DNA of 64,000 bases from Moniliophthora roreri (lineage: Eukaryota > Basidiomycota > Agaricomycetes > Agaricales > Marasmiaceae). A program made the translations under genes and the position numbers. Below are positions 39,001-50,950 of this stretch, in pieces (the first letter of the stretch is position 1; every line of letters begins with the position of its first letter). The DNA lies in the NCBI GenBank assembly GCA_001466705.2, contig LATX02000154.1:806001-870000 (forward strand). The letters are read 5' to 3'. The notes beneath the pieces are model-generated. The model was not told the origin of the DNA. It ran no database searches and was given only the letters and a program-made list of their open reading frames with translations.

Positions 39001-39407
39001 CCAATCAGCAGGTCGGTCCAAATGAATCCTCCAGTGACTCCAAATAAAGATCCCAGTAACCGTGAAAGCGAGAGGCTCAAAGTACCTCCAACAGCAGCAC
39101 CTACTGCTGCGATCACTGCAGCCTGTGTCCGCTTTCGTCTCTCGGTATTCACATCTTCCCACCAGCCTTTGCTCATCTCCTCTTTCACGACATCTTCCAT
39201 TCCATCATGATGTTTCTGGGTGTCCTCTTGTTTATCTTCCGCGGCCTTCACTTCAGAGGAGCTTGGAGGTGGGATTTGTTCAAGTTCCACGGAGGTCGTG
39301 TCGTGGATCTTGATAGGTAAATGAGTAACTGGATCGGTCACTTCGCGTTCATTCTGCTTTGAGTTGTTGGCTTTGTCCGGAGGGGGTGGAGAGGGTTGAG
39401 AAGACAT
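36024..39407 (-). CDS. SMP/C2-domain protein, Mug190-like
   Basis: Relative of tricalbins and extended synaptotagmins, which tether the ER to the plasma membrane and move lipids; closest in layout to fission-yeast Mug190. Exons in coding order 38886-39407, 37971-38821, 37809-37918, 37195-37760, 36024-37142; 1055 residues. An acidic N-terminus is followed by a hydrophobic hairpin (about residues 85-140), an SMP-like domain starting at WLNSFLDALWPIVNPSLF, a C2 domain (VVTIKSAQGF, TGDPYVAVG, NPVWEETCFML, LWDSDRFTADDLLG) and a second, interrupted C2 domain (ILSVRLEQINGVEV, SPYCTIII, IVMIAVRDSRLHEADPLIG) with a charged Glu/Lys insert between. Near the C-terminus is a run of at least eleven serines in an acidic stretch, then a basic tail. 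Lipid specificity cannot be predicted. Confidence 0.85.
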
Positions 39408-39732
39408 TACGGTCAATGAGACCAAGGAATGAGATGCAATGCACTTTTTCTGTGGTACAGACTACATACCTAGATTTGACGTCAGACTCCATCATAGCGC
39501 GTTGCCAACCACTTCTCCAATACTGCGGACATTTGGCATAGCTACGTGATGAATTATGTATGTGAATTGTTGACGTTGAAGGTCTAGACGCGAGGTCGTT
39601 CGGTGCCTTTGTGGAGACGGATAAGCTGTAAGGAACAAAGTCAACCGACTGGAAATAAGGTAAGTGACTCTATGCTACTGATACACGCGTTATGTACAAC
39701 TTGGACCCAACAATTACTATCACCAAATAACT
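39408..39732. other. Short intergenic region
   Basis: Upstream of the SMP/C2 gene and downstream of MFS copy 2, both on the minus strand. Nothing recognisable besides the expected promoter. Confidence 0.45.
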
Positions 39733-42310
39733 TCATACTGTGGCATCTCGAATAGCTCCCCGACCACTATACTCCGCGTCGTCCATTAACTCAGGACCAA
39801 ATGCACCACCAAACAAATCCTTGCTGACTCTAGACCTTCCCCTCTCTTTCTCAGGCTTTCCACGCTTCTTCTGCGTCTTGCCTTTACCTTTCCCATGTGG
39901 TGAAGATGAGGAAACTCGCTCACGTCGTACAGGATTCCTGATGAGCATCGTGACACACAATGCAATAACAAGAATACTGCAGGCAGTCACGAAGATGGCC
40001 TTCGGAAAATGGGCAACAGTTTCGCTGTATATTAGTCCGAAGAGCAGGGGCTATTTGCGAGACGCATAAATGAGCCGAGAGAAGTCTATATCACGAGATA
40101 TTAATGCACTCACCGCGATGATCATCTGTCCTAGTGCTTGCATGGTTGAAAGGGCACCAAATAACTTTCCAGTTCCGGTAGCGCTTTCTTTCGTGCTGGT
40201 TTCGCCGCTGCTTTCGTCTTGAAGTAGATCCCGAGCCTGAGTGATGCACAAGGCAAGGCTCTGAATGGCTGGTAGGATACCTGCCCCCATACTGCTGACG
40301 GCGCTAGCGCCCACAAATAGCACCTCACTTTGATAGGATGACACCACCGATGTTTTCAGGTGGTGAATAGTATATGTTGGAGCGGGCAAGATGGAGATGA
40401 GGAAGTTGGCAATAGCGTCGAGACAAAGGCAAAATTGACTGAGGAGCAAGTCAAAGTTGATCTCCTTCGCGATATGTTCCTTTGTGATATTGGGTTTCAC
40501 CTTGACCTGGCTATTCGCTGCCCCTTTAGGAACCCTTGGTTTAGGTTTAAAAAAGGCGATGATTGCTGCGGTAGCGGTCCGTGAGATGAAAATGTATGTA
40601 AACGGAAACAACTTCGATACTCACCAGGAACAAAGAGTAACAAAGTTAAAGCCCGGATTCCTCCCACGAAAGAGATGTAGTAACTGAGCTGATCTGCACC
40701 CCAGCCGTAAACGTGAATAGCGTATAGGTACTTGACCTGGTAGATACCCTAGAGGAAACCAGTTTAGGGGAGAAGTTACAAGGAGTATCACCGATTGTCA
40801 ACTCACAGAAGACAACATCACCAAGAACATGCACAGCGCCAAGTAGGTCAGACTCCAATCCTTCCTCTTCCTCATCCCGCTAGCGGTCGTTTCCGTGACG
40901 GTGGCCGGTAAGAAGAGCGCAAGGGGACTCAGTAGAGACCGAATCATTCCACAATTTGCATGCTCGTCTGTTCCGGCATCCGAGCCATGATCCAATTCAG
41001 AGGATTCGCTAGACTGTGGAATCCCACGCCCTTTTCCCTTAGTATTTCGGAGCAGCCTATGTTGTTCTGCTGCTGCAGCCCGCTGCTCCTTTGACAATGA
41101 TTCAGGCAACACAAATGTCACGAGAAGCAAGTTGAGGAACGAGCAACAGATCGCTAACCAGAATACTTCTGTGACACTTTTGCCCTGTGTCAATTGACGG
41201 TAAGGGGCGGTATGCTAGTACCAAGGGAAGCTAGAGCTCACCTGTCCCGTCGGGGTGCCGATCCTATCGATACCGGGAATCCCGTTCTTAATGATCCATC
41301 CTCCTATGCTCGGACCTACGTTTCATCACGATGAGCATGCATCGCTTTACACGATATCAGGTAGGAGACACACCTATGCTGAGACCAAGGTATAAAACAC
41401 CCATAAAACGAGAAAATATGTTGGCTCGTGATCCAGCGGAGGTGCAATCGGAGACATAGGATGAACATGCGGATTGCAGGGTTGACCACCCGCCTAGAGC
41501 GCCCTCGATGAATGGTGAAACAATGAGGAGCTTGTGGCCATGAGCGCTGAAGGGTAACCCTGGCGTCGATATTAGTATGAACGTCAGGTCACTATAAGAA
41601 TTGGTTAACTTTACGACGCAAAAGGAAAAGCAGTAGTGCTTACGTGAGGAATAATCCTAGCGTGGACAAGGCGAGAACTCGTGTGCGACCGTGTCTTTCG
41701 CTAAAGTGACCCCAATAGCCTGTTGATAATGCTGAAAGGAGACCCATGATTGTAGTCATGATGGTCTGAAGACGCGCAGCGCCTGCTTGAACGACGGCGT
41801 TGGACATGCACTGTGGCGAGGGAAGCTTCCTTGGATCGTCATCTTCGCCGTTGTCGTTCGATTCCAATGAATTAAAAGAGCTATCCGTTGGTGTTACTGG
41901 CGGAATTCCAGTGTTTGCGATGAGTATGGGCGATAAGTGGGGTCCTTGAGGGTCTAGAGACGAATCTAGTGTAACGAGGGGTGATTCTGTGTGATTGTAC
42001 GCATGATGGTGGAGTGCCAAACACGAGAGCTGAGTGAAGACTTCTACTCGAGGTGCCAAAGTCATTCCACGCTGTAATACCCTTGATTCAATACAAAAGC
42101 TGTAGCGTAATGACGATGCTTCTTACAACAAGAGCCGCTGTTACTGCAAACGGTACGAGCCTTCATTCAAAAACTTGAGTCCTGAATTCGATCACATAGA
42201 AGATAACCGACATACCATAGCGGTCTCGCCCGGTAGAAGGGCTTCTTGACTTGTGCAGATCTCAATAATGGTGACGTTTCTGATGTTGACTGAGCTGCTG
42301 TCGAATCCAT
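39733..42310 (-). CDS. MFS transporter, copy 2
   Basis: Paralogue of the transporter at 16543-18684; 706 residues. Exons in coding order 42216-42310, 42127-42160, 41644-42071, 41374-41591, 41242-41315, 40807-41184, 40625-40748, 40114-40565, 39733-40050. Shared landmarks: TSPLLRSAQ near the start, PLWLVPFAVTAALVRGMTLAPR, GYWGHFSERHGRTRVLAL, SSYVSDCTSAGSRANIF, GIYQVKYLYAIHVYGWGADQ and YSETVAHFPKAIF. It is longer than copy 1 because of an extended first external loop (about 60 residues, Pro/Ser/Asp-rich), a longer central cytosolic loop and a basic tail after the last span (KGKGKTQKKRGKPEKERGR). Substrate is unknown. Comparison of exon lengths between the copies is discussed in the findings. Confidence 0.88.
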
Positions 42311-43133
42311 GACGACAACTTGCAGGGTTTTCAGGACTCCAGCCTTCTTGGTGAATGGGAAAGAGAAAGATAGTGCAGTATGTGAAAGATAAGAGTATTA
42401 TAACAGGAATAGCGTGGCGAACATGGTGATAAAGCGTTACAGACCACTATTGGATGGACACGGCATGGAAGTCGTGTGTTGTGGAACGGCAGGCACATTT
42501 TGTCGGCATGTTGCACTGCCGCAAACAGTACTAGCCAGAGAACACGCCCTCTACACGCATCAAGCTCCACAATATTCTAGCCCAGCTCAGCGCTCAACAT
42601 TCTTGGCATAACTCTCTGAAGGTTACCCACATTTGCTCCTTGATTTCTCTTATCTATGGACGGCAAGGCCGTGCTTACCGCTCGGACTAAGTCAGGGTGA
42701 ATATCACACCTCTCCGGCCTGACTCATTCGTATGTTCAATGTCGTCGAGTGCGGGAGACCAGGGTCCCAAGGAAGGATGCGGTCAGATGAGTGACAACAA
42801 CCACGCAATGCATGACGCTCCAATATCCCCAGTATTCGGGATACAATCATTGCGGTCCGCAAACCATTCCCGAACGAGTTGCATGGATTCATCATCAGCG
42901 GGAGAGGAGATGGTGGTTGACACGTTCCCTAAGCATTCCAGCACCAATGGTGCACTTTTTTGCAAGCACGGCCACAAAGACGGCGAAGCCAAGGAATCGT
43001 GCATGATATGGGCGGCCGAAATCAAAGTTCGGAACTTGCAGGTTCGTCGACGTGCACGACGGTTGAATGCAATGCTACAATGAACGTAAAGATGCCCACA
43101 GAGTGCCAAAGGAAAATAAAAATACACGTAGAA
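42311..43133. other. Intergenic region with a doubtful small gene
   Basis: About 820 bp between MFS copy 2 and the 3' end of the HSP20-like gene. It holds a 115-codon plus-strand frame listed separately and a minus-strand frame of equal length overlapping it. Confidence 0.4.
42739..43083 (+). CDS. Doubtful small protein (114 residues)
   Basis: Uninterrupted frame from an ATG to a stop, in a gap between known genes. The product is Ser/Met/Asp-rich with a His/Cys cluster (FCKHGHKDG) and a basic C-terminus (VRRRARRLNAMLQ). I know no relative. An antisense frame of similar size exists, so this may be chance. Confidence 0.22.
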   Translation: MSSSAGDQGPKEGCGQMSDNNHAMHDAPISPVFGIQSLRSANHSRTSCMDSSSAGEEMVVDTFPKHSSTNGALFCKHGHKDGEAKESCMIWAAEIKVRNLQVRRRARRLNAMLQ

Positions 43134-44009
43134 TCATGACCGAACTGACCCTCTACTGTCCACAGTCACATTCTCGACTCGGAATGCTCGGCTATTTGGG
43201 TATTTCAATACTAGATGCCGGCCGTTCATGGCGCACCGTATTTCTTCAAACTGTCCAGAGAAGGTTAATTGTGAGTTCCGAAATTAAAACTTTAACACGT
43301 ACTCGCGTGCCCTCGGGTAGCGGAAAACTTCTCTGAAAGTTGTTTACCAGTCTCTCTCTCACCACGCATCCATCCTCTTCCCACTCCGAGTACTCGGCAT
43401 TTTGCCACGAAACAACGAGGCGATGGCGTTGGTAGCTAACGTGCACATCGTGCTTTTCACATCCCCGCACGTCCACAAATGTGACCAACGTCCGACCATC
43501 TGCAGATTCACGAAAGCTAGTCCTGTAACAATCTCATTAACCTAGTTCAACCCGACAACTATTCAATAACTAACTCACAGGGACTTCTGCTTCCTAATCT
43601 GTTTTTGCTCAGGCCTCGGCGATTCAAGAGGTATGTCAATATCCGGAGGATCAATCTGCGAGAACTCTTCCGGCTCTTGAAGCGACTGAACTTTGGGGCG
43701 TTCCTTGGCCATCTTCTTCTCCTTCTTCGTCCGGAGGGCTTCCCAGAGATCGTCCAGTTCCGGATCTTCGACAGCCGGCACAGGTTCCTCCAGTAATGAG
43801 AAGTCTGCAATTTCCTGGGACAGCGAACGTGAATTTGATATGGACGATTCGACCACAGGAGGCATCCTCTCAGATTTCTCGTGGTCGTCTCGGTACCCGT
43901 ATTCACTGCTCGTCGGAACCGTGATTCGGGTCGGACCTGTCACCGGTGTGATTGGGTCTTTCTCGTATGTAGGGGTCTTGGGTATTTTTCTGGTCTGCTG
44001 GGGAGGCAT
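43134..44009 (-). CDS. HSP20/alpha-crystallin-like protein
   Basis: Small heat-shock-type chaperone relative. Exons in coding order 43579-44009, 43303-43522 and 43134-43250; 255 residues. The N-terminal 145 residues are hydrophilic, Pro/Glu/Ser-rich (start MPPQQTRKIPKTP). The alpha-crystallin domain follows, from LVTFVDVRGCEKHDVHVSYQ through RLVVSW, RERLVNNFQRSFPLPEGTRF to MNGRHLVLKYPNS, and the chain ends soon after. The domain is complete, with beta-strand spacing as in HSP20, but the usual C-terminal I-x-I/V anchor is not evident, so oligomer formation may differ. Such divergent members are frequent in agaricomycetes. The role as a chaperone is inferred from fold only. Confidence 0.8.
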
Positions 44010-44769
44010 GGGGGAAAGGTGAATAGAATCGGAAGAGCCACTCGGGTTATATAGGGAGATGTAACCAGATAGGAAACAATCGAGGATGTTGCCAATAAAA
44101 TACTGAGAGAACGAGGCTCGCGCGTATCTCGGAAGGTTCTAGTATGTGAGAGGTTTATTATAAGAGCCGCAGAAGAAGGATGACGAAAGGGCTTTAAAGA
44201 CAAGCTCTGGAGTTGATGAATCGATGGCAACAAGACGGGAAATTAATCGATCCTACGAACGCTGGCAATCATTTGGTCTTACTGTATAAAGTCGCCCATG
44301 CCTTGCTGCAAACACGAGGCATGCTGAGAAGATGGTCGTGATAATGACAGGTGTATGACAAGTCAAGGGTCCCCAATGTGGGAAACGGTCTCTGGTCCGC
44401 AGCAAATAAAATAAAATAAAATAAATTCCCTTTTTCTTCCTGCTTCTCTTCTCTTTTCGTATGTCAAACCGTGAGTCCCCTTGTTCTATTGTCTTTTTCG
44501 CTATGATGGGCCTCGCAGCCAGTCAAAACGCATGTTAGACTACCGAGGCGCCTTGCGCTGCGGATATCTTTTCTTGACTCTGAACATTTCATCATCATAG
44601 GCACCCTCAAAGGCTCAATCTGACTCTTTTCTCCCCGCAGAACCGATGATCATCCCGGACCAACTAGTAATACTAATTTGTAGGCATGAATATGGACAAT
44701 ACAATAATTTACACTATACATACGACAGCAATATCACAACAGCAATGCATCGATAACAACAGCATTCAA
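44010..44769. other. Intergenic region with AAAAT microsatellite
   Basis: Upstream of the HSP20-like gene and downstream of the helicase gene. An A-rich pentanucleotide repeat (about four units) lies at 44402-44426. No gene supported. Confidence 0.5.
44402..44426. repeat. (AAAAT)n microsatellite
   Basis: Roughly four and a half copies of a five-base unit. Confidence 0.85.
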
Positions 44770-47700
44770 TCAACCAGGAGGCTTGAACTTTTTGTTCGTA
44801 TATCCGCCTGTGACACGTCCCATACCAAGTCTGCGCTTCGCACCGATCGTAGGTGCTGCATCACCCCCAGATTGACTACTAGGGGTCACAGATACAGCTC
44901 GCGCTGTGGGCGTGTGGGTTGGCAAAGGAATAGGTGGCCCGCTTGGCACAAGGTTGCGAGGAAGTTGTGTAGATGAAGCAAATGTATTGGTGGGAGGAGT
45001 GGATGAAGCCTGTGAATGTGAAATTGGTGACTTATTATCCGGCACTGCTGTCCTTCGTTGCGCTGGAATTAGCCTATTGGAGGCCATTTGGAGTGGCGCT
45101 GAAGCAGACCCTGTCTGATGAGCTGGGACAGTCGGATAAGGCATGGGATTTGCCTTTTTCGCGTAATCATGGGAATGAGCTGCCGGATAATATGGCATAT
45201 GAGGGGTCATGTTCTGATTGTTGGGCGTGTGATTGTGGGGTAGTTGACTTCGTGGCGCCTTTGAGTAGACTTGCATAGGCCCGCTGGCCTTTAGCTTGAC
45301 TTCGGGAGTGCTGGGAGTGGATGAATGAGAATCACTCGACATTGACTGACTACGAGGTTCAGCGGGGAGGTTCCAACGTCCTACTACGCCCGCACTTCGG
45401 CTGATACCCCTCTGCTGAATATTGATTGCTGAGGTAGGTTTCATGGACCCGCTGGCGTTCAACTCGATTTTGGAAGTAGGGGAAGAATGGCTTGACATTT
45501 CCCAACGCGCTTCAGTGCGCGCCTTGACGCGCTCTACAACCTGTGTTGAGTCACTAACTCTTTGCTGTGCCAAAGTGGATCCTCCGACTGGTCGTGAAAA
45601 GCCTCCAACTTTGGGCTTCATTGCAGCTCGAATATAATCCGAGGAGTCCGATGCACCTGCACAGAGCGCGGAGAGGACATTTCTCCCGCTTGAGAACGCG
45701 GCAGGGCCGGTCGACATCTGAGATGAGCTTACGAGCAAGGCACTTGATGAATTCAATTGGACGTCTGGAAAATTTATCAACACCGTATCCCAAATATAAC
45801 AGGCTACGAACCAAGAATATCATCGTCTGAAGACATATCCCAAGCCGACAAGGGGGCCTTCTCTTGTCGTCTCGCTGTTTTGGAAACGCTTATGGAGTGT
45901 TCTCAGTGAAATAACAATGCAGAATGAAATCGACGCACTAATCATCTACGGCTATCTGTACCAATTCGTCCGGGACGTCGGGTCTGTCAAGCACCCCCGC
46001 AATGATTGCTCGCTCCTGCGCTGTAATTGCCGGCAGCTGATCTGTGAACAAAGTCTAGAAAGAACGACTCAGCGACTGCTACCACCCTCAAAGCCAGAAT
46101 TTTGACGTACATCGTTCTTTAGAGTGACAGCCGAAATGAACGTCGACAAATCCCTCGGCTTGGCGACACCTCCTACTTTTCTCGTACTCGCATAGTAAAT
46201 GTACAGGAGGGACTGTGCTCGTGTACAAGCGACGTAGAGCAACCGTCTGGAAAATTGGCGATATGAGAATGTCGGGGTTCTAATCTAACGAAAACGTGAA
46301 AATATACCGTTCTTCCTCTTTATCTTCGGAACGATAGAATGGAAAGGCACCGTCTTCAACTAAGCGGGGTGAATAGGATGAGATCGAGATAAACATAGTA
46401 TAAGGTTCGCCTTACCGGCCGGTATAATGACCACAGGCCATTCAAGACCCTTTGCGGCATGACAGGTAGAGATGGTGACTTTCTGTTAAGAAGATGGATT
46501 AGGTAGGTTCAAACAATTAGAAAAGAAGCGAATCACATTCTTGTCTTCATCGCTGTTTTCGTTATCTCCTTCGGATGACAGCATTGAGGCTTGCAAAAAT
46601 AGGCGTAGAGGGGTGTCCCTGTAACCTGTCAGCAAGTATACGGTGCCTCAAGACATTCCCGACGTACGTATCCTCTTCCCCAGAATCGTAACGAGACTTA
46701 ATGTCCGTGTCGACATCACTGGCGAAAGTGATTAATTCCTGGACGTTCTCCCATCGACTCTCCCAGTCAGGTTGCGTCTTCTTTAGGTGGTCTTCGTACC
46801 CGATGACCTCGTAAAGTTTGCGAATTAAGACTGCTGGGGAAGCACCTTCCAAAGTCAGCTTGCGGGTGCTTCGAATAGCTGAAACGAAGGACCCCAGTTT
46901 CCTCTTCACAGGAGGCTTGATATCTGGTGTCTTTCCGTCGATGATATTTTCCACAATCTCTAGAGGAGATACCTTCTGCTTCTTAGCTGTCGACAATAGT
47001 TCCTGCAGCGTCTAATAGTAGATCATGGTCAATATAAGAAAGTGTGGGGTAGGGTCGACATCACGCAGTGAACAAACCTTTTCTCCCACACCACGCGCGG
47101 GGACATTAACTATCCTTGTGAATGCAGGAACGAATTGTGGATTATCCACCAACTGAAGGTATGCCAGCAAATCTTTCACCTTTTCACCACGAGTAAGTAG
47201 CATACAGGAGCACATGAGCCCAGGACTGACCTCTAAACGTTCAAAGAATCTGTGACCTTTTAGGACCCGATTCGGTATACCTTCCTTTTGCAGAGCGCTC
47301 TCGATTGCTCGAGACAGGGCATTGAAGCGTACTTTCGATCATCAATTGACTAGCTCGACAAAAGAATCTCGGACTCGGACTTACACAATACAACAAAGTC
47401 TCCGAACCCTAGCAAACCCCCGGTATGTGCAATCAGACGCTTTATCTCTGCGGCAATACCCGCAGCCTCAGCTTGCTCATCGAGGAACTGAAGTAGAACC
47501 GGAGTTGTACCTGAGGGGTGGGATGCATGGAGGGTCTTCTTTATACGGGACCTGTCTATACTGGAAGTCAGTTACCGCAACGCACAAGATGACTACTGCT
47601 CGATGCACCTTGCTCTACAATAGCGATACTGGCCTTGAGTATCGAAGAAGTTGAGCGATAATTCTGCTCCAAGAAGATGTGTTGTGTCCCTTTGAAGTCT

Positions 47701-48856
47701 AGCGAGGACGTAAGAAAGGTGACAATGATAAACGTTCATAAAACTCCGTACCTTTCCGCATCTTCGCGAGATTGCCGACTTCAGCGGAGCGCCAGCCATA
47801 GACTGCAGCTGACATGAGCTCGAGGTGAAGAGGGGACTGCACTGGAACTGACTTGACTGATCTGGATCCCCGACAATTGTGACACAGTGCGCAATAGCAA
47901 TTGCTCGCATAAGTTCATACTGGGTTATGTTCGTGTCCTGGCTAAACAATGAAATGAGAGCCAGACCGGGTTAATTAATGAAAAGGCACTCACAATTCGT
48001 CAACCAGAACGTGCTTACACCACCGAACAGCTTGCTTGTGCTGTGTGAACAGTTTCAATCCGTAAACAAGTAGGTCATCGAAATCTAGACTATTGTTGCG
48101 CCTTAAGTGCTTCTCGTATTCTTCATATATCTCTGCAACAACGAGGTCGATCTCGTCGGAAATGGAACGAAAACCAGACGCGTTGCCGCGAATCCTCCCC
48201 TGAACTTCTTCGCTGAATTGTTTGGCAGAAAGGGACTTGGCTTTCGCTTTCGATATAATCGATTGAACAGTGTGATCCTTGAGAGTTATCTCCTTTGCTT
48301 CCAGTGTCTCCTTGTAGCCCTTTAAAAGCGTATTGATAATCTTCTTGCTGTGGCATTTTTAAGAGACACGAATAAAAGTCAAGGACACAGTACTCACCTT
48401 TCATCAGCATCACAAATTGTGAAGTTGTCCGCCAATCCAACCACTGTTGCATATTTCCGAAGAAAGAGAGCACACAACGCATGAAATGTGCCCATTCTGA
48501 CTTGTATCATCTTCTCTTTTCCAATCAACTTTGCCAACCGCCCCTTCATTTCATTCGCAGCTTTGTTTGTGAATGTCACTGCACATATTGCCGCAGGAGA
48601 GAGTCTGTGGTGAAGAATGAGATGTGCAATCCGAGATGTAAGGACCTTTATGTGACAAGACTAAGCACGAACAGAAACTAGGACCATAATGCTGCTCTAC
48701 CTTGGTTTTTCCGCTACCAGGGCCTGCTAGGATTTGTAGAGGAACATTAGGTTGATGATTGACCGCTGTAATTCGGTAAGTCAACCGAGCAATCTTTGAA
48801 CTGTAAGTGGTCTGACCTGCTAGCTGTGCGGGGTTCAATGAGGTGAGGTAGCTCAT
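44770..48856 (-). CDS. SRS2: Srs2-type UvrD/PcrA 3'-5' DNA helicase
   Basis: Superfamily 1A helicase; yeast Srs2 strips Rad51 from single-stranded DNA and limits recombination at forks. Eighteen exons in coding order: 48817-48856, 48701-48765, 48398-48645, 47994-48347, 47853-47941, 47752-47802, 47609-47698, 47385-47555, 47231-47331, 47078-47179, 46668-47011, 46537-46618, 46416-46482, 46308-46359, 46111-46246, 45939-46054, 45812-45888, 44770-45764; 1059 residues. Motifs in order: Q motif NPAQLAAV, Walker A AGPGSGKTK, Ia VTFTNKAANEMK, II VLVDEFQDTN, III GDPDQSIYGWRSAE, IV LEQNYRST, V STCHAAKGLEWPVV, VI EERRLLYVACTRAQ. The last 350 residues are low complexity and end KRRLGMGRVTGGYTNKKFKPP, a tail I associate with fungal Srs2. 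Orthology to Srs2 rather than another UvrD helicase is likely but not proven. Confidence 0.9.
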
Positions 48857-49534
48857 CGCGACGATAAAGTATTTGAGAATATCAAAAGATCTAATTGAGT
48901 CTGGCTCATATGATTTCGAGGAGCTACCGCGTTATTTCGAGTCGTGAATCATCAATGGCGAGCAATGGTTAGAGTCAAAAGCAGACACGCGCCAATTCAG
49001 GGTCACGCTACTCCCGTGGCATGCACATGACCGAGTTGTTCCCAGCCTCAAATGTCAGCTGCTCAACACTTTCGCTCCTTTTCCAATCACATCTCTTTAG
49101 CTATAATAGGCTTGAATATCACTAGAATCGTCAAGTTCCAAGTTATTGCGAATTGGCTCCGGCCCTTAGGGTTCTGGCTCCAATTCGTGTATGTAAACCT
49201 CCTCAAGTCGACGTCAGGAAATCGAGTCTTAAAATTAAAGGTTTAAAGCCACGTCACATATGTAGTCAAGTTGTCGTTGGGAATAGCCTGTTGTAAGCGA
49301 AATAAATAATCATATCGCAGAGAATATATAGCAGAGTGGGTTATAATACTATCAGCTAGGGTGTACTTGCGAGCCTAGGATAGGTAAGGAAATACAACAA
49401 AAGTAGTCATCATTAGAGATACGCTATGCGGTCCACAGATCGATGCCTTGCAGTCTCAAAAAAGTATAACCCTCCGCCCTACTGTAAATGAGTAAGTGGC
49501 AATTCCTGAAGGGTAAAGGGTATACGAATTAGGA
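48857..49534. other. Intergenic region
   Basis: About 680 bp between the helicase promoter and the 3' end of the NLR-like gene. AT-rich, no gene or repeat recognised. Confidence 0.45.
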
Positions 49535-50460
49535 TCAAGAAAGTTTAGATGTAGATGTTTGAAGATAGTGTCCCGTATTAAAAACATTGTGTGAGTTGGT
49601 GTTCGTGGTGTGATTTTCGTTATTGGTATTACTCTGATCTCCGACAACATTGTTAAACTTGATGTTGCCAGAGAGCGAGCTCGACGTGAATCCAGGAAAT
49701 GCAACCCGAAGATTGTCGCGATTAGGCAGAGATAACTCGTCGCTGTCGACTCGTTGTCCTGGCCCTTCCTGATGCGCGGCTATGCGTTTCACAGTCTCGT
49801 GGATGCTGATATCCGATTGTAACTGTTTTTAAGACGTCAGCGGCACGAGGGTAAACGATACAAATTGACCAATTACTCCAAAAAGGTCCATTGCATGCCT
49901 CAGGCGTTCTCTGTATGCCTGGATCTTTTCAGAGTCTGATCTGTAAGTTAGGAACCTCGAAATCCGGTTTCGCCTTCCCTGTTTCTCCGTGAACTCGATA
50001 ATTTGCCTCAGCGTCCTACGGAAACGTTTAGTACAAATCAGATCACTGAGCATCTCACTCACCGACGCAGCAGCTTCAAATGATCCTCCAGTTCGGTCGA
50101 CAGCGGTGTTCCATCCTTCATATATCCACCACACACAGTGCCTATGGCGAATACCAAATCGCAGCAATCTGCAGCGAGTCGCTTAAAGCCTTCTTTGTTG
50201 GATTTACATGTCTTTTATGAAAGCAAAAACGCTCGGAACTAAAAGAAGATAACAAGAATATAACCCACCTCAAAGGCATCTACAACGCCTAAAGCCAGTG
50301 AAGAGACCTCGGAGAGGTAAGGTACAGGTGTGAAACGGGCTGCGTCTTTCAGTGCTTGCAAAATCATAGTGGAGACTCCGGATATGGCGGAAAACACCTC
50401 CTCCGACTTTGAAAGGGTATATTCGGGGTCTGCTTCCATTTCTGAAGTCTTCTGAGGCAT
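49535..50460 (-). CDS. NLR-like N-terminal helical domain, stand-alone
   Basis: Exons in coding order 50269-50460, 50063-50211, 49877-50015 and 49535-49822; 255 residues. The helical module (ILQALKDAARFTPVPYLSEV, then NKEGFKRLAADCCDLVFAI, LEDHLKLLRRTLRQIIEF, RFLTYRSDSEKIQAYRERL) is the kind found in front of NACHT domains in many mushroom NLR-like proteins. Here there is no NACHT or repeat domain. The C-terminus is instead Asn/Thr/Ser-rich (GNIKFNNVVGDQSNTNNEN), similar in composition to low-complexity tails of such stand-alone members. In fungi NLR-related proteins act in non-self recognition and cell death; a signalling or adaptor role here is inference. No catalytic residues are seen. Confidence 0.75.
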
Positions 50461-50950
50461 CTACTAGTAGGAGGGGAGGGAGAGAGGAAGACCTCGTGTG
50501 TGGGGGGGGGAAAGGCAGGTAAAAGCATGGCGCATTTATTCCCTTACGCGTCAAAGTCCGATACTAGGTTAGATTACCTAGTCATTGCCGTCCGTTACTC
50601 ATAAGAATACGCTAGACGCTAGATAGATTCGCGGCTTGGCAGAGTGAGGGATGATAGAGTATGGTTTGGATGCTGCATCATCATGTTCGGGTTTCTTGAC
50701 GTAGATATACAGCACTAGTTGAGGCTGGTTTCCTCGAGCTCTCGACTGAAGATTCCTGAGGTCCTGAGATCCATGATTTCCGTATTGTATAGCTGAAAGG
50801 CATTCCGTCACCGGTCAAGTCATTAATACATCACTGGTCATTCGCCCACTCCATCTGAAGCCCACAGGTCCACATGCAAACTCCAGTAAGCAAACATACG
50901 GAAACCATAAAATCATTGTTTCGGGTTCCCCGCAGCGAACCAAGATAAGC
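50461..50950. other. Divergent intergenic region
   Basis: 490 bp between the NLR-like gene and a plus-strand orphan; both promoters should be here. A G run of nine lies near 50501-50511. Nothing else. Confidence 0.45.
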
